Assembly: GCA_030628755.1 (NCBI GenBank) | Contig: DAOVQH010000014.1 | Span: 1-16,917 of the forward strand | Reading direction: 5' to 3' | From: Candidatus Cloacimonadota bacterium | GTDB lineage: Bacteria > Cloacimonadota > Cloacimonadia > Cloacimonadales > TCS61 | Length of the DNA: 16,917 nt | Part shown: positions 7,055 to 13,838 of the stretch, in pieces | Layout: the number at the start of each line of letters is the position of its first letter | How positions within the stretch are numbered: the first letter of the stretch is position 1 | The notes under the pieces: model-generated | Database searches by the model: none | What the model was told of the DNA's origin: nothing | The model's input: the letters and a program-made list of their open reading frames with translations, nothing else | Made by a program: the position numbers and the translations under genes

Positions 7055-8242
7055 TTAAGGACGAACACAACGAAAACCGACTCCCGTGTAACTGAAGAGA
7101 TTGCTTGGATCTTTGTGGGACCGCCTATATGAGTACAAGTACATAATTACGTATCCGTGAGCACCACCTCGTAAGATTCTGTGGGAAGATGTATCACTCC
7201 ACCAGCTATCCGTCCATTCCCATACATTTCCCGCCATATCATATGCTCCAAAAGGTGAGGGACTATTTGTGGTTTGAAATCCCTGTATAACTTGTCCATC
7301 ATAAATGCCTACAGGAGTAGTTCCCTGATCCCATGGGTCTCCACTACTCCAATAATTAGCTCTACTACCATCGATATTTTCACCCCAGGGGAATTTGTAA
7401 CCGGTATTGCCACGAGCTGCTTTTTCCCATTCATGTTCTGTAGGAAGCCTAATTTCGTAATGATCAGCATATGCTAGGGAACCAAACCATGTAACCTTTA
7501 CTATTGGATGATCTTCAAAACCTGAAACAATAGTAAATTCTGTCCCTGTCCAATCAATATGACAGGTACCACTATCAATATCAAGAAATTGATAAGTACC
7601 AGCGCTCCAGTGAATATCACCTTCATAATATCCTTCCACTGTTGCAGTTGTTACGGTAATATCACCAGCATTCATAGCTTCTTGCATATATGTAACATAC
7701 TGCTGGTTAGTAACTTCATATTTCATTATCTCGTAATCATAATCAATATTTAGTATTTCATCATCCTCACCGTAAGTAAAATCACCTGAGGAAACCTGGC
7801 ACCATTCAAAAACACTACCGATAATGGTAGTAAAATCCCAAACATCACCTGTAATGGAATTATCGTGGTCATCATGAGCTATGATTTTCCAGTAATAAGT
7901 GGTTTCATAGTTTAGAGTTCCGGGATTGTAAGTAGTGCCTGTTTGCCCTGTACTTACCAATTCACTACTGCCGGGAATGGGAACAGTACCAAAATAGACA
8001 TCGTAAGTTAATGGGTCAGATTCCGGGTCTGAACAACTCCAATTTAAGGTTTGGTTAATTGAAATGTCAGTTGCATTATCTGCTGGTGAGATATTTGATG
8101 GTTCAGCCGGATTATCATTACTTAGTTCCGTACTTTTTTCACTACATGAGAATATCAACAATCCAATGATTATGACAGTTAATACTAAATTAATTTTTGA
8201 TTTCAACAAATTAACTTTTCTTTCATTTCTTTTTTTTAACAT
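7055..8242 (-). CDS. Lipoprotein with fibronectin-type domain and FGE/SUMF1-like C-terminal domain
   Basis: A 395-residue exported lipoprotein. A basic N-terminus (MLKKRNERK) and hydrophobic stretch lead to the lipobox LIFSC (Cys33). Residues about 45-138 form a fibronectin/cadherin-like beta-sandwich, with the common phrase PxNxxPADNATDISINQTLNW and YYWKIIAHD. Residues about 140-395 match the formylglycine-generating-enzyme/sulfatase-modifying fold: YEVTNQQY, HPIVKVTW, RLPTEHEWEKAARG, FPWG, YDMAGNVWEW, RILRGG and final GVGFRCVRP. The two Cys of authentic FGE, in the segment after GGS, are absent (RGGAHGYVIMYLYSYRRS), so sulfatase activation is unlikely and a binding or structural role is more probable. 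GGAGGT sits 5 nt before the ATG, which fixes the start. The gene is monocistronic, with repeat-rich DNA on both sides. Confidence 0.85.
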   Translation of the reverse strand: MLKKRNERKVNLLKSKINLVLTVIIIGLLIFSCSEKSTELSNDNPAEPSNISPADNATDISINQTLNWSCSDPESDPLTYDVYFGTVPIPGSSELVSTGQTGTTYNPGTLNYETTYYWKIIAHDDHDNSITGDVWDFTTIIGSVFEWCQVSSGDFTYGEDDEILNIDYDYEIMKYEVTNQQYVTYMQEAMNAGDITVTTATVEGYYEGDIHWSAGTYQFLDIDSGTCHIDWTGTEFTIVSGFEDHPIVKVTWFGSLAYADHYEIRLPTEHEWEKAARGNTGYKFPWGENIDGSRANYWSSGDPWDQGTTPVGIYDGQVIQGFQTTNSPSPFGAYDMAGNVWEWTDSWWSDTSSHRILRGGAHGYVIMYLYSYRRSHKDPSNLFSYTGVGFRCVRP

Positions 8243-8428
8243 TTTTTACCTCCAATTATTTTTGATAGATTATTAACTAATTTTAAAGATACATACTGAA
8301 AAATACAAAATTTCCAAAATTTAAACAATATTAAGGTGAGTTAATTTTAATGTGCATAAAATCTCCAATAATAATGTTATTTTAATGTTAATTTCACTTA
8401 ACATTTGTATGCTACGCCCATCAAAAAT

Positions 8429-8616
8429 GTGCACATAACAAACTTTATTTACACAATCAACTCAGCAATAATTCAAATTATCCACCCGTTTAGTTTCACT
8501 TCCAAGTTTGACGTTAACGAGGATGGAATAAGTTTGATTTATGTCAAAAGAAAAAATTAAGCAAAGCTGGACTTGACTCTTGCCCTGATGAATATCAGGG
8601 TCAGACGAAGGGCTAA
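8429..8616 (+). repeat. Duplicated ~190-bp module, copy 2 (precedes partial array D)
   Basis: Second copy of the module at 5862-6050, in the same orientation and with the same downstream neighbour (a TTGGTTCAATCG hairpin arm). It holds a 43-codon open frame beginning with GTG at 8429 and ending TAA at 8560, finishing EDGISLIYVKRKN. The corresponding frame in copy 1 reads EDGKSLIYVKEKK after a one-base frameshift. The module could therefore be the 3' end of a decayed gene carried with the hairpins. Confidence 0.85.
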
Positions 8617-8623
8617 AGGTGTT

Positions 8624-8688
8624 GGTTCAATCGCCTGCCCTATTAGCCATGGTGCATACCATGGTTGAATAATTGGGGTCCCGATCTG
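8624..8688 (+). repeat. Partial hairpin array, copy D (fused H1/H2 with 45-nt insert)
   Basis: The left arm of H1 (GGTTCAATCG, 8624-8633) is followed by a 45-nt segment (8634-8678), then TCC and CGATCTG, which is the right arm of H2. The right arm of H1 and the left arm of H2 are missing, as expected from a deletion between the two TCCCGAT motifs. H3 and H4 are absent. The segment matches the one in array C at 43 of 45 positions. Confidence 0.85.
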
Positions 8689-8695
8689 ATTGCTT

Positions 8696-8778
8696 GTTCC
8701 CAAGTTGAACTTGGGTACACAGTTTTCCTGCGAAGTTGAACTTCGCTTTCAAGAGCATTACGAAGTGCAACTTCGTAA
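8696..8778. repeat. Cluster of three palindromes
   Basis: Three palindromes occur in 83 bases. Arms GTTCCCAAGT and ACTTGGGTAC around TGA (8696-8718, one mismatch). Arms GCGAAGT and ACTTCGC around TGA (8730-8746). Arms TTACGAAGT and ACTTCGTAA around GCA (8758-8778). All share the inner AAGT/ACTT pairs and a 3-nt centre while the outer stems differ, mirroring the design of the four-hairpin arrays. Confidence 0.8.
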
Positions 8779-8847
8779 CGAGAGAGGAACAGCGTATCCG
8801 GAAAGTATAACCTTAAAAAGGTTTCAAATAAATCTGAACCCTTTGCA

Positions 8848-8864
8848 ATAAGCCCATGGCTTAT
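8848..8864. repeat. Palindrome with 3-nt centre
   Basis: Arms ATAAGCC and GGCTTAT flank CAT; 7 perfect pairs. A degraded version (AACCTATGGCTTG) is near 8950. Confidence 0.6.
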
Positions 8865-9094
8865 GAATTTCTTTATTGATTAAAGGGAAAACGTAGAAAA
8901 GCAGGAAGATTTTTTTATTACTCTCAGCGGCATCTTATGCTTGTCAGCAAACCTATGGCTTGTAACCCTTGGGCTGATTCTCCTTTTGCTGAAAGGGAAT
9001 AGCAAGGGATTCTACTTAATGGTGAATTGGCACCCACCCTACTTATTTTCCTTGCAAAATAAATCTAATGTGATAAGTAAGCACAAGGAGATTA

Positions 9095-9178
9095 ATGAGG
9101 AATAAAACTATGAAATATTTTACAACCTTAGTTGGTTCAATCGCCTGCCCTATTAGCCATGGTGCCTACCATGGTTGA
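9095..9178 (+). other. Short ORF with strong gene-start signals, cut off by array C
   Basis: AAGGAG at 9085-9090 is followed 4 nt later by ATG. The frame reads MRNKTMKYFTTLVGSIACP and then runs into array C, stopping after 27 residues within its 45-nt segment. The good ribosome-binding site and the beginning of a signal-peptide-like sequence suggest the 5' end of an exported-protein gene overwritten or truncated by the repeat. It could also be a chance ORF or a leader peptide. Confidence 0.4.
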
Positions 9179-9297
9179 CTAATTGGGGTCCCGATTGAAC
9201 CAGATGTTTTGCCAGATCGTCCCGATCTGAAATAATGTGATAAATGTTTTTCGAGACGAAAACGGGAAATAATGTAGACTCCTCGGGACGAGAAGTC
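9134..9297 (+). repeat. Four-hairpin array, copy C (45-nt insert in H1)
   Basis: H1 is split: left arm GGTTCAATCG at 9134-9143, inserted segment 9144-9188, then TCC and right arm CGATTGAACC at 9192-9201. H2 (9213-9229), H3 (9248-9262) and H4 (9277-9297) match copy B closely; the H2 centre is TCC instead of TCA. Outside the insert the copy aligns with B nearly base for base. Confidence 0.9.
9144..9188 (+). repeat. 45-nt palindrome-bearing segment inside H1 (also at 8634-8678)
   Basis: The centre holds arms CCATGGT and ACCATGG around GCCT. Outside these, ATTAG and CTAAT give a second, offset stem. The same segment of the same length occurs in array D at the same junction, between ATCG and TCCCGAT; arrays A and B lack it. 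This is either an insertion of a small palindromic unit or an ancestral part lost from A and B. Confidence 0.8.
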
Positions 9298-9359
9298 CAA
9301 CAGGTTGATTCTTTTCTCACGAAGAATCTCATTTAGTAGAAAGTATTTGGAATGAGATC

Positions 9360-9394
9360 CTTCCTGAGAGCAGCGTACAAGATACGTCAGGAAG
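9360..9394 (+). repeat. Inverted repeat just upstream of the VCBS gene
   Basis: Arms CTTCCTGA (9360-9367) and TCAGGAAG (9387-9394) enclose a smaller CGTA/TACG pair, leaving a 6-nt bulge. It ends 5 nt before the GAGAGGAAAGG Shine-Dalgarno region, so in RNA it would sit in the leader close to the ribosome-binding site. It may be a regulatory leader hairpin or another dispersed palindrome. Confidence 0.55.
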
Positions 9395-9411
9395 ACAGAG
9401 AGAGGAAAGGA

Positions 9412-11700
9412 ATGATGAAATATTGGTTATTAATTATTCTTGTGTTTTTTGTTGTAGAGTGCAATGCGGAAATTACAGATTATAGTGAAATGGTCGAACT
9501 TTTAGAGAATTCCAAAGAAGATTCTATTAAATATGAACAACTAAAAACCGAAATCATCACTCGTTTTCCCGCATCAGAAAAGACTTTTGAACTGGCAAAT
9601 GAAGAATTCTATGATAAAGTCTATCCCATCTGGCGGAATGATTCACTGAAAGTTGAAGTGATATTTGAGTTAATCAAGAAATATCCCCAAACAAACTGGC
9701 GGAGAACAATGTATCAATATCTCACATATTCTTTGGAAAATCTTAAAAGAACAGATGAACTCCTGCAGGTTTTAGAAGATTTCCGCACATCTTTTCCGGA
9801 TGATTACAAACCTTATTCTCAATCTGCAAGGTATTTGAATAAAAATGACATCGAGCTTAAAAAGGCAATAGAATTTGCTCAAAGAGCACATAAAATGTCG
9901 TATGATTATCCAAAATTGGATTTTTATCCTGAAAAAGAATGGAACCTGGAAAAGCGATCTGCACCTGTGAATACTGCTGCTATTCTTTCCGATATTCTTA
10001 TAAAATTGGAACGTTTCAAAGAAGCAGAAGAAATTCTGAAAAAAACAATTGGAAATAATCAGCTTGGAGTCGATGATGAGACAACCCTGGGTCATTGCTA
10101 TTACTTTCTGGCTAAAGCATATCAGGGTTTGAACAAAAGAAAAAATGCTGTTGATGCAGCCATACAATCTTTAATAGCAGGAGATTCCAGGAATTTTTAT
10201 ACTCCTCAAGCAGACTCCCTTTTAAGAAGAATTATCGGCTACAAAGATCTGAGTGAAGACGAATACATTGATTTTAAGCGTTATCGCTCAAAGTATGATG
10301 ATGTGATTTTTACAGATGTTACAGGAGAATTTGGGCTGGGAGATATCAGTGCTGGTCGAATTGCCTGGGGAGATTTTAATAATGATGGATTTCAGGATAT
10401 GCTTTTAAATGGAAGTCGTTTATTTAGAAATGAAAAAGGTAGGAAATTTACGGAAATAACTAAAACTGCGTTCCCGGATACTATTCGAGGGAATGGTGGT
10501 TTATGGGCAGATTTCGATAACGACGGTGACCTGGACATTGTGACCAAAGACCCGGAATCTATCTGGCTGAATGAAAAGGGAACATTTAAAAAAGTGACAG
10601 GTAAAAATGCTCTTTCAGATAATAAAATTTCCACTGAAGGAGTTGGGATTGGAGATGTTAATAATGATGGTTGGCTGGATATTTATTTCGCTAATTATGA
10701 AGTTTGGAAAGTTACACATTCAGAACAGGAAGAAGATCAACTCTTTAAAGGAATAGGTGAAGGTAGATTTTATGAAGTGACTGATAGAGCGGATCTGATT
10801 CCCGAAGATGGGAAAAAACGAGCAGGTCGTGGTGTAAATTTCGGAGACTTTGATAACGATGGCGACCTGGATATTTATGTTTCAAATTATAGACTGCAGG
10901 ATAATTTACTCTGGGTAAATGATGGTACAGGACATTTCAAAAATAAAGCCCTTGAACTTGGAGTAGCTGGAATTGAAGTTGAGAGCTGGTGGGGTCATAC
11001 AATTGGTAGCGAATGGGCAGATGTAGATAACGATGGTGATTTGGACCTTATTACAGCAAATCTTGCTCATCCCCGTTACATTGATTTTTCCAATATGACG
11101 ATGTTATATATTAATTCCGGACCTCCAGATTGGAAGTTCTCAGACATTCGACAAGATACTGGAATAAAGTTTGAGGAGACTCATTCCGAACCTGCCTGGG
11201 GTGATCTGAATAATGACGGTTTTCTCGACCTCTACATAAATTGTGTTTATGAAGGAAGGCGCTCATTTCTGTATATGAATAATATGGATGGAACTTTCAG
11301 GGATGTAACTTGCTTAGCAGGAGTTCGTCATTTCAACGGTTGGGGAGTGGCTTTTGCAGATTTTGATAATGATGGAGACCTGGATATTTTAGCTGCTGGA
11401 GGAAAAATCCAATTGTTCCGGAATGATACTCCAAACTCGGGAAACTGGCTGGAAGTAAAAGTTATCGGGAAGGATCACTCAGATGGAATTGGAACACGCC
11501 TGACTTTATCGAATGGATATATCACCTTGACCCGTGAAATTCAAGGTGGGAAAGGAACGACCAACCAGCATTCATTGATTCAGCATTTTGGACTTGGAGA
11601 AAACGTAGCTCCCTTCAATCTGAAAATCAGATTTCAAGATGGGGAAGAACGAATTATTTTAGTAAAAGAGAAAAATCAAAAAATTGAAATAATTCAATGA
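9412..11700 (+). CDS. Secreted VCBS/FG-GAP repeat protein with ASPIC/UnbV C-terminal domain
   Basis: A 762-residue exported protein. The start is placed at the ATGATG behind GAGAGGAAAGG; an in-frame ATG at 9352 would add a hairpin-encoded prefix and spoil the signal peptide. Residues 1-20 form a signal peptide with a CNA|E cleavage context. Residues about 25-300 are helical and TPR-like (RFKEAEEIL, CYYFLAKAYQGLNKRKNAV). From about 315 come seven calcium-type DxDxDG motifs, near residues 321, 367, 415, 479, 537, 598 and 650 (for example DFDNDGDLDI), typical of an integrin-like beta-propeller. Residues about 680-760 are the ASPIC/UnbV domain (NWLEVKVIG, GKGTTNQHS, HFGLGE). Relatives (CRTAC1-like) are extracellular and probably bind carbohydrate or protein; the ligand is unknown. 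No lipobox is present. Confidence 0.88.
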   Translation: MMKYWLLIILVFFVVECNAEITDYSEMVELLENSKEDSIKYEQLKTEIITRFPASEKTFELANEEFYDKVYPIWRNDSLKVEVIFELIKKYPQTNWRRTMYQYLTYSLENLKRTDELLQVLEDFRTSFPDDYKPYSQSARYLNKNDIELKKAIEFAQRAHKMSYDYPKLDFYPEKEWNLEKRSAPVNTAAILSDILIKLERFKEAEEILKKTIGNNQLGVDDETTLGHCYYFLAKAYQGLNKRKNAVDAAIQSLIAGDSRNFYTPQADSLLRRIIGYKDLSEDEYIDFKRYRSKYDDVIFTDVTGEFGLGDISAGRIAWGDFNNDGFQDMLLNGSRLFRNEKGRKFTEITKTAFPDTIRGNGGLWADFDNDGDLDIVTKDPESIWLNEKGTFKKVTGKNALSDNKISTEGVGIGDVNNDGWLDIYFANYEVWKVTHSEQEEDQLFKGIGEGRFYEVTDRADLIPEDGKKRAGRGVNFGDFDNDGDLDIYVSNYRLQDNLLWVNDGTGHFKNKALELGVAGIEVESWWGHTIGSEWADVDNDGDLDLITANLAHPRYIDFSNMTMLYINSGPPDWKFSDIRQDTGIKFEETHSEPAWGDLNNDGFLDLYINCVYEGRRSFLYMNNMDGTFRDVTCLAGVRHFNGWGVAFADFDNDGDLDILAAGGKIQLFRNDTPNSGNWLEVKVIGKDHSDGIGTRLTLSNGYITLTREIQGGKGTTNQHSLIQHFGLGENVAPFNLKIRFQDGEERIILVKEKNQKIEIIQ

Positions 11701-11978
11701 TTTGGAAACTTCTAAGAATCTAAAACCTTGCGAACTGTGTCAGGTTTTTGACTGATGGTTTCAAACCTTTTCATCCTTCGCAATAGCTTGCTATGGAGAA
11801 TGGACGCAATGGTTGACTTATGCTTCCCGACCGTTCAGAAGGTCTTGGCTTCTGTCATTCCTGTCCCGCCAATGCGGGAGGAATCCACTTTTCCTTAGCT
11901 GGCTCAGGGTTGTAGCTTGAATCAAATTTTTCGGTTTAATCTTCAAGAATGGAAAAGCAGAAAGTTTTTAAAATTCTA
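11701..11978. other. Convergent spacer with palindromes and a dispersed repeat
   Basis: It separates the convergent VCBS and folC genes. It contains a dispersed repeat (11765-11815, related to 16823-16870) and a hairpin at 11857-11884 with arms ATTCCT...CCCGC and GCGGG-AGGAAT around CAAT. The hairpin could block both convergent transcripts, but no uridine tract follows directly. No gene seen. Confidence 0.6.
11765..11815 (+). repeat. Dispersed repeat, copy 1 (CCTTTTCAtCCTTCGCA type)
   Basis: Shares ACCTTTTCA-CCTTCGCA-TA...GCTA-GGAGAA-GG...AATGGTTG with 16823-16870, and has an internal hairpin ATAGC/GCTAT around TT. Both copies keep complementary TTC...GAA and internal arms although the arm sequence differs. 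Confidence 0.65.
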
Positions 11979-13265
11979 TCAAACATTGAATATATACTCC
12001 TCTGCTTTCAATACTTCAGAAATTGTATAAAGCGAACCTGAAATAACAATCACATCTTCCTCCTGTGCTTCAGAAATAGCCTTTTGTGTAGCTTTGACCA
12101 CATCTGAAATAATTTCGTAATTATTATGATCCTGCTGTACGAATTTAACCTGGTCTTCGATTTCTGCTGCACGAGTAGATTTATTTTTTGATATATAGAT
12201 TTTATAACTAACATCACAGATATTTTTTATAATGCTTTTCAGATTTTTGTCTCTCAAAATCGCCATAACAAAGTATATTTTCTTATCCGGAAATAATTCT
12301 TTCAGATTTTGAGAGAGACACTTTATTGCTTCCTCATTATGAGCTCCATCGATAAGTACAAGAGGAGTTTTAGAAAGTATTTCCATTCTACCCTGCCAAT
12401 TAACTTTTCGCAGCGCTTTTCGAATTTTGTATGTATCAATTGTCTTGTTAATTTCTTCCAGGAAAATCAAGAAAGTCATTATCGCTGTTGCTGAATTATA
12501 TGCCTGGTGTCTCCCAATGAGATTAGTTGATAGTTTTTCCAAATTAAGCATTTTGGATTGGAAATCAAACTCAGTTCCGCTTTCAGAAAATGAAATGTTG
12601 GATACATTGAAATCTTTTTCAAATTCATAAACAGGGGCATCTTTTTCTTCTGCTATCTTTTTTATGATATCACTTGCAATCTTATCCATTTTTCCCAGAA
12701 TAAGAGGAGTATTTTTTTTTATTATCCCGGCTTTTTCATAGGCGATTTTTTCTAACGCATTCCCCAGGCTTTTTGTGTGATCATACGAAATTGTAGTGAT
12801 AACGGAAACAGTTGGTGTGAAGGGATTTGTTCCATCTAAGCGACCACCTAAACCAACTTCGAAGATTGCATTTTCAACTTTATTTTTTATGAAATAATAA
12901 AAAGCCATCGAAGTGGTTATTTCAAAAAAGGAGGCTTCATTTTTCTCAAAAATAGGTTGCCATTTCTTGTAAGATTTTATCAATTCATACAATTTAATGT
13001 TTTTCCCATTTACCCGGATTCTTTCACGATAGTCAACTAAATGTGGCGAAGTATTTAATCCTGTTTTAATCCCATATTCCAAAGATAGAGCTTCACATAT
13101 TGCGGCTGTGGAACCTTTGCCGTTTGTACCTGCTATATGGATTCCTCTGAGTTTCTTGTTTGGATTTCCCATTTTGTCTAAAATATTAAGCATTCTATCC
13201 AGACCCAGTTTTACATTTCCTGAATGACGTTGATAAATATAATCCAAAAATTCTTGATATTTCAT
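11979..13265 (-). CDS. folC: Bifunctional folylpolyglutamate synthase/dihydrofolate synthase
   Basis: Cytosolic Mur-ligase-family enzyme of folate metabolism. It adds glutamate to dihydropteroate and/or tetrahydrofolate using ATP. The 428-residue length is typical. Visible motifs are the P-loop AGTNGKGS (45-52), TSPHLVDYRERI (72-83), FEVGLGGRLDGTNPF (135-149), the YDHT...LG...IAYEKAGIIK segment (161-183, with the lysine usually carbamylated) and LIDGAHNEEA in the C-terminal domain. Nothing essential is missing. The ATG gives the usual FolC N-terminus (YQEFLDYIY...KLGLDRM), yet no Shine-Dalgarno sequence precedes it, only an A-rich run and a terminator-like hairpin. It lies downstream of the small pseudopilin-like gene on the same strand. 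Mono- versus bifunctionality cannot be decided by eye. Confidence 0.93.
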   Translation of the reverse strand: MKYQEFLDYIYQRHSGNVKLGLDRMLNILDKMGNPNKKLRGIHIAGTNGKGSTAAICEALSLEYGIKTGLNTSPHLVDYRERIRVNGKNIKLYELIKSYKKWQPIFEKNEASFFEITTSMAFYYFIKNKVENAIFEVGLGGRLDGTNPFTPTVSVITTISYDHTKSLGNALEKIAYEKAGIIKKNTPLILGKMDKIASDIIKKIAEEKDAPVYEFEKDFNVSNISFSESGTEFDFQSKMLNLEKLSTNLIGRHQAYNSATAIMTFLIFLEEINKTIDTYKIRKALRKVNWQGRMEILSKTPLVLIDGAHNEEAIKCLSQNLKELFPDKKIYFVMAILRDKNLKSIIKNICDVSYKIYISKNKSTRAAEIEDQVKFVQQDHNNYEIISDVVKATQKAISEAQEEDVIVISGSLYTISEVLKAEEYIFNV

Positions 13266-13273
13266 TTTTTTTT

Positions 13274-13317
13274 AATATAAAAAAACCTTCAAGGTCTAAA
13301 AAAAACCTTGAAGGTTT
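13274..13317 (-). terminator. Intrinsic terminator-like hairpin between the small membrane protein gene and folC
   Basis: Arms AAACCTTCAAGG (13283-13294) and CCTTGAAGGTTT (13306-13317) are perfectly complementary, 12 bp. In minus-strand RNA the hairpin is followed by a run of U, consistent with ending the 13333-13698 transcript. Only about 10 nt separate the U-tract from the folC ATG. Confidence 0.8.
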
Positions 13318-13332
13318 GAATTTTTCTCATTT

Positions 13333-13698
13333 TTATTCTAAAATACTTTCCGGTAATTTATGGTCCGGGAATTTCTCTTCATGCGGGCAGGTTACAATGA
13401 TTTCTCCTGATTCAAAGTCACCATGCATATAATATTTATCGCCCACACCATTTTCCGGGCATTCGAAGGTTTTCTTAATATAATTCATTCTCATGAGGTC
13501 GCGAGCAGTAAGTGTAAAATCTTCTTGCCTTTCTTCCATATATCTCTGAATTCCATCGTATATAATTTTCATATTACGAATACATTCTTCAGCCTTTTGC
13601 TTTTTATTAATATTGTATTTTTGAGGGAGTATCAAAATAAATAGCAACACCACAAATGCAACTAAACTTATAATCTTATATATGTTGACCTTCTTCAT
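13333..13698 (-). CDS. Small membrane-anchored pseudopilin-like protein
   Basis: A 121-residue protein with one N-terminal membrane segment (about 8-25) and a periplasmic remainder. After the anchor comes a helix (AEECIRNMKIIYDGIQRYMEER) and then a short beta region bounded by two cysteine motifs, FECPENG and VTCPHEE, around a YYMHGDFESGEI stretch. This architecture resembles minor pseudopilins, where a long N-terminal helix leads to a CP...G.Y...CP.H element. The standard prepilin cleavage motif (G|FTxxE) is missing, so it may be a pilin-derived protein that stays anchored. AAAGGAGATGG provides a strong Shine-Dalgarno sequence. A terminator separates it from folC. Specific function is unknown. 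Confidence 0.7.
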   Translation of the reverse strand: MKKVNIYKIISLVAFVVLLFILILPQKYNINKKQKAEECIRNMKIIYDGIQRYMEERQEDFTLTARDLMRMNYIKKTFECPENGVGDKYYMHGDFESGEIIVTCPHEEKFPDHKLPESILE

Positions 13699-13838
13699 TC
13701 CATCTCCTTTAATTTTTTTTTAAAAGACTTTAATTGAAGTTTTTTCGTCAAGTTTTTTGTTTAGAGTTTGAATTTATTATTTATACTTGACCAAAAAATT
13801 GAGTTTATTCTTAGTTGAAAAAAAATCTGGAGGAAATT

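Larger units (their letters stand above)
8243..9411. other. Gene-free, hairpin-rich intergenic region II
   Basis: Divergent spacer of about 1.17 kb. The first 180 bases are AT-rich and should hold the promoter of the minus-strand lipoprotein; GGAGGT is at 8248-8253. Then come module copy 2 (8429-8616), the partial array D (8624-8688), palindromes at 8696-8718, 8730-8746, 8758-8778, 8809-8823 and 8848-8864, a small gene-start-like ORF at 9095, and array C (9134-9297). Inverted repeats at 9307-9328 and 9360-9394 lead to the next gene. Confidence 0.8.

Noticed and set aside
7055..7700. Sulfatase-activating enzyme
   Set aside because: No active-site cysteines and no sulfatase gene nearby; only the fold is shared.
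6066..9297. CRISPR array
   Set aside because: Units are far apart, lack regular spacers and are dispersed between genes; no cas genes are present.
9352..9411. Upstream ATG for the VCBS gene
   Set aside because: It would translate a hairpin and place 20 charged residues before the signal peptide; the ATG at 9412 has the Shine-Dalgarno sequence.
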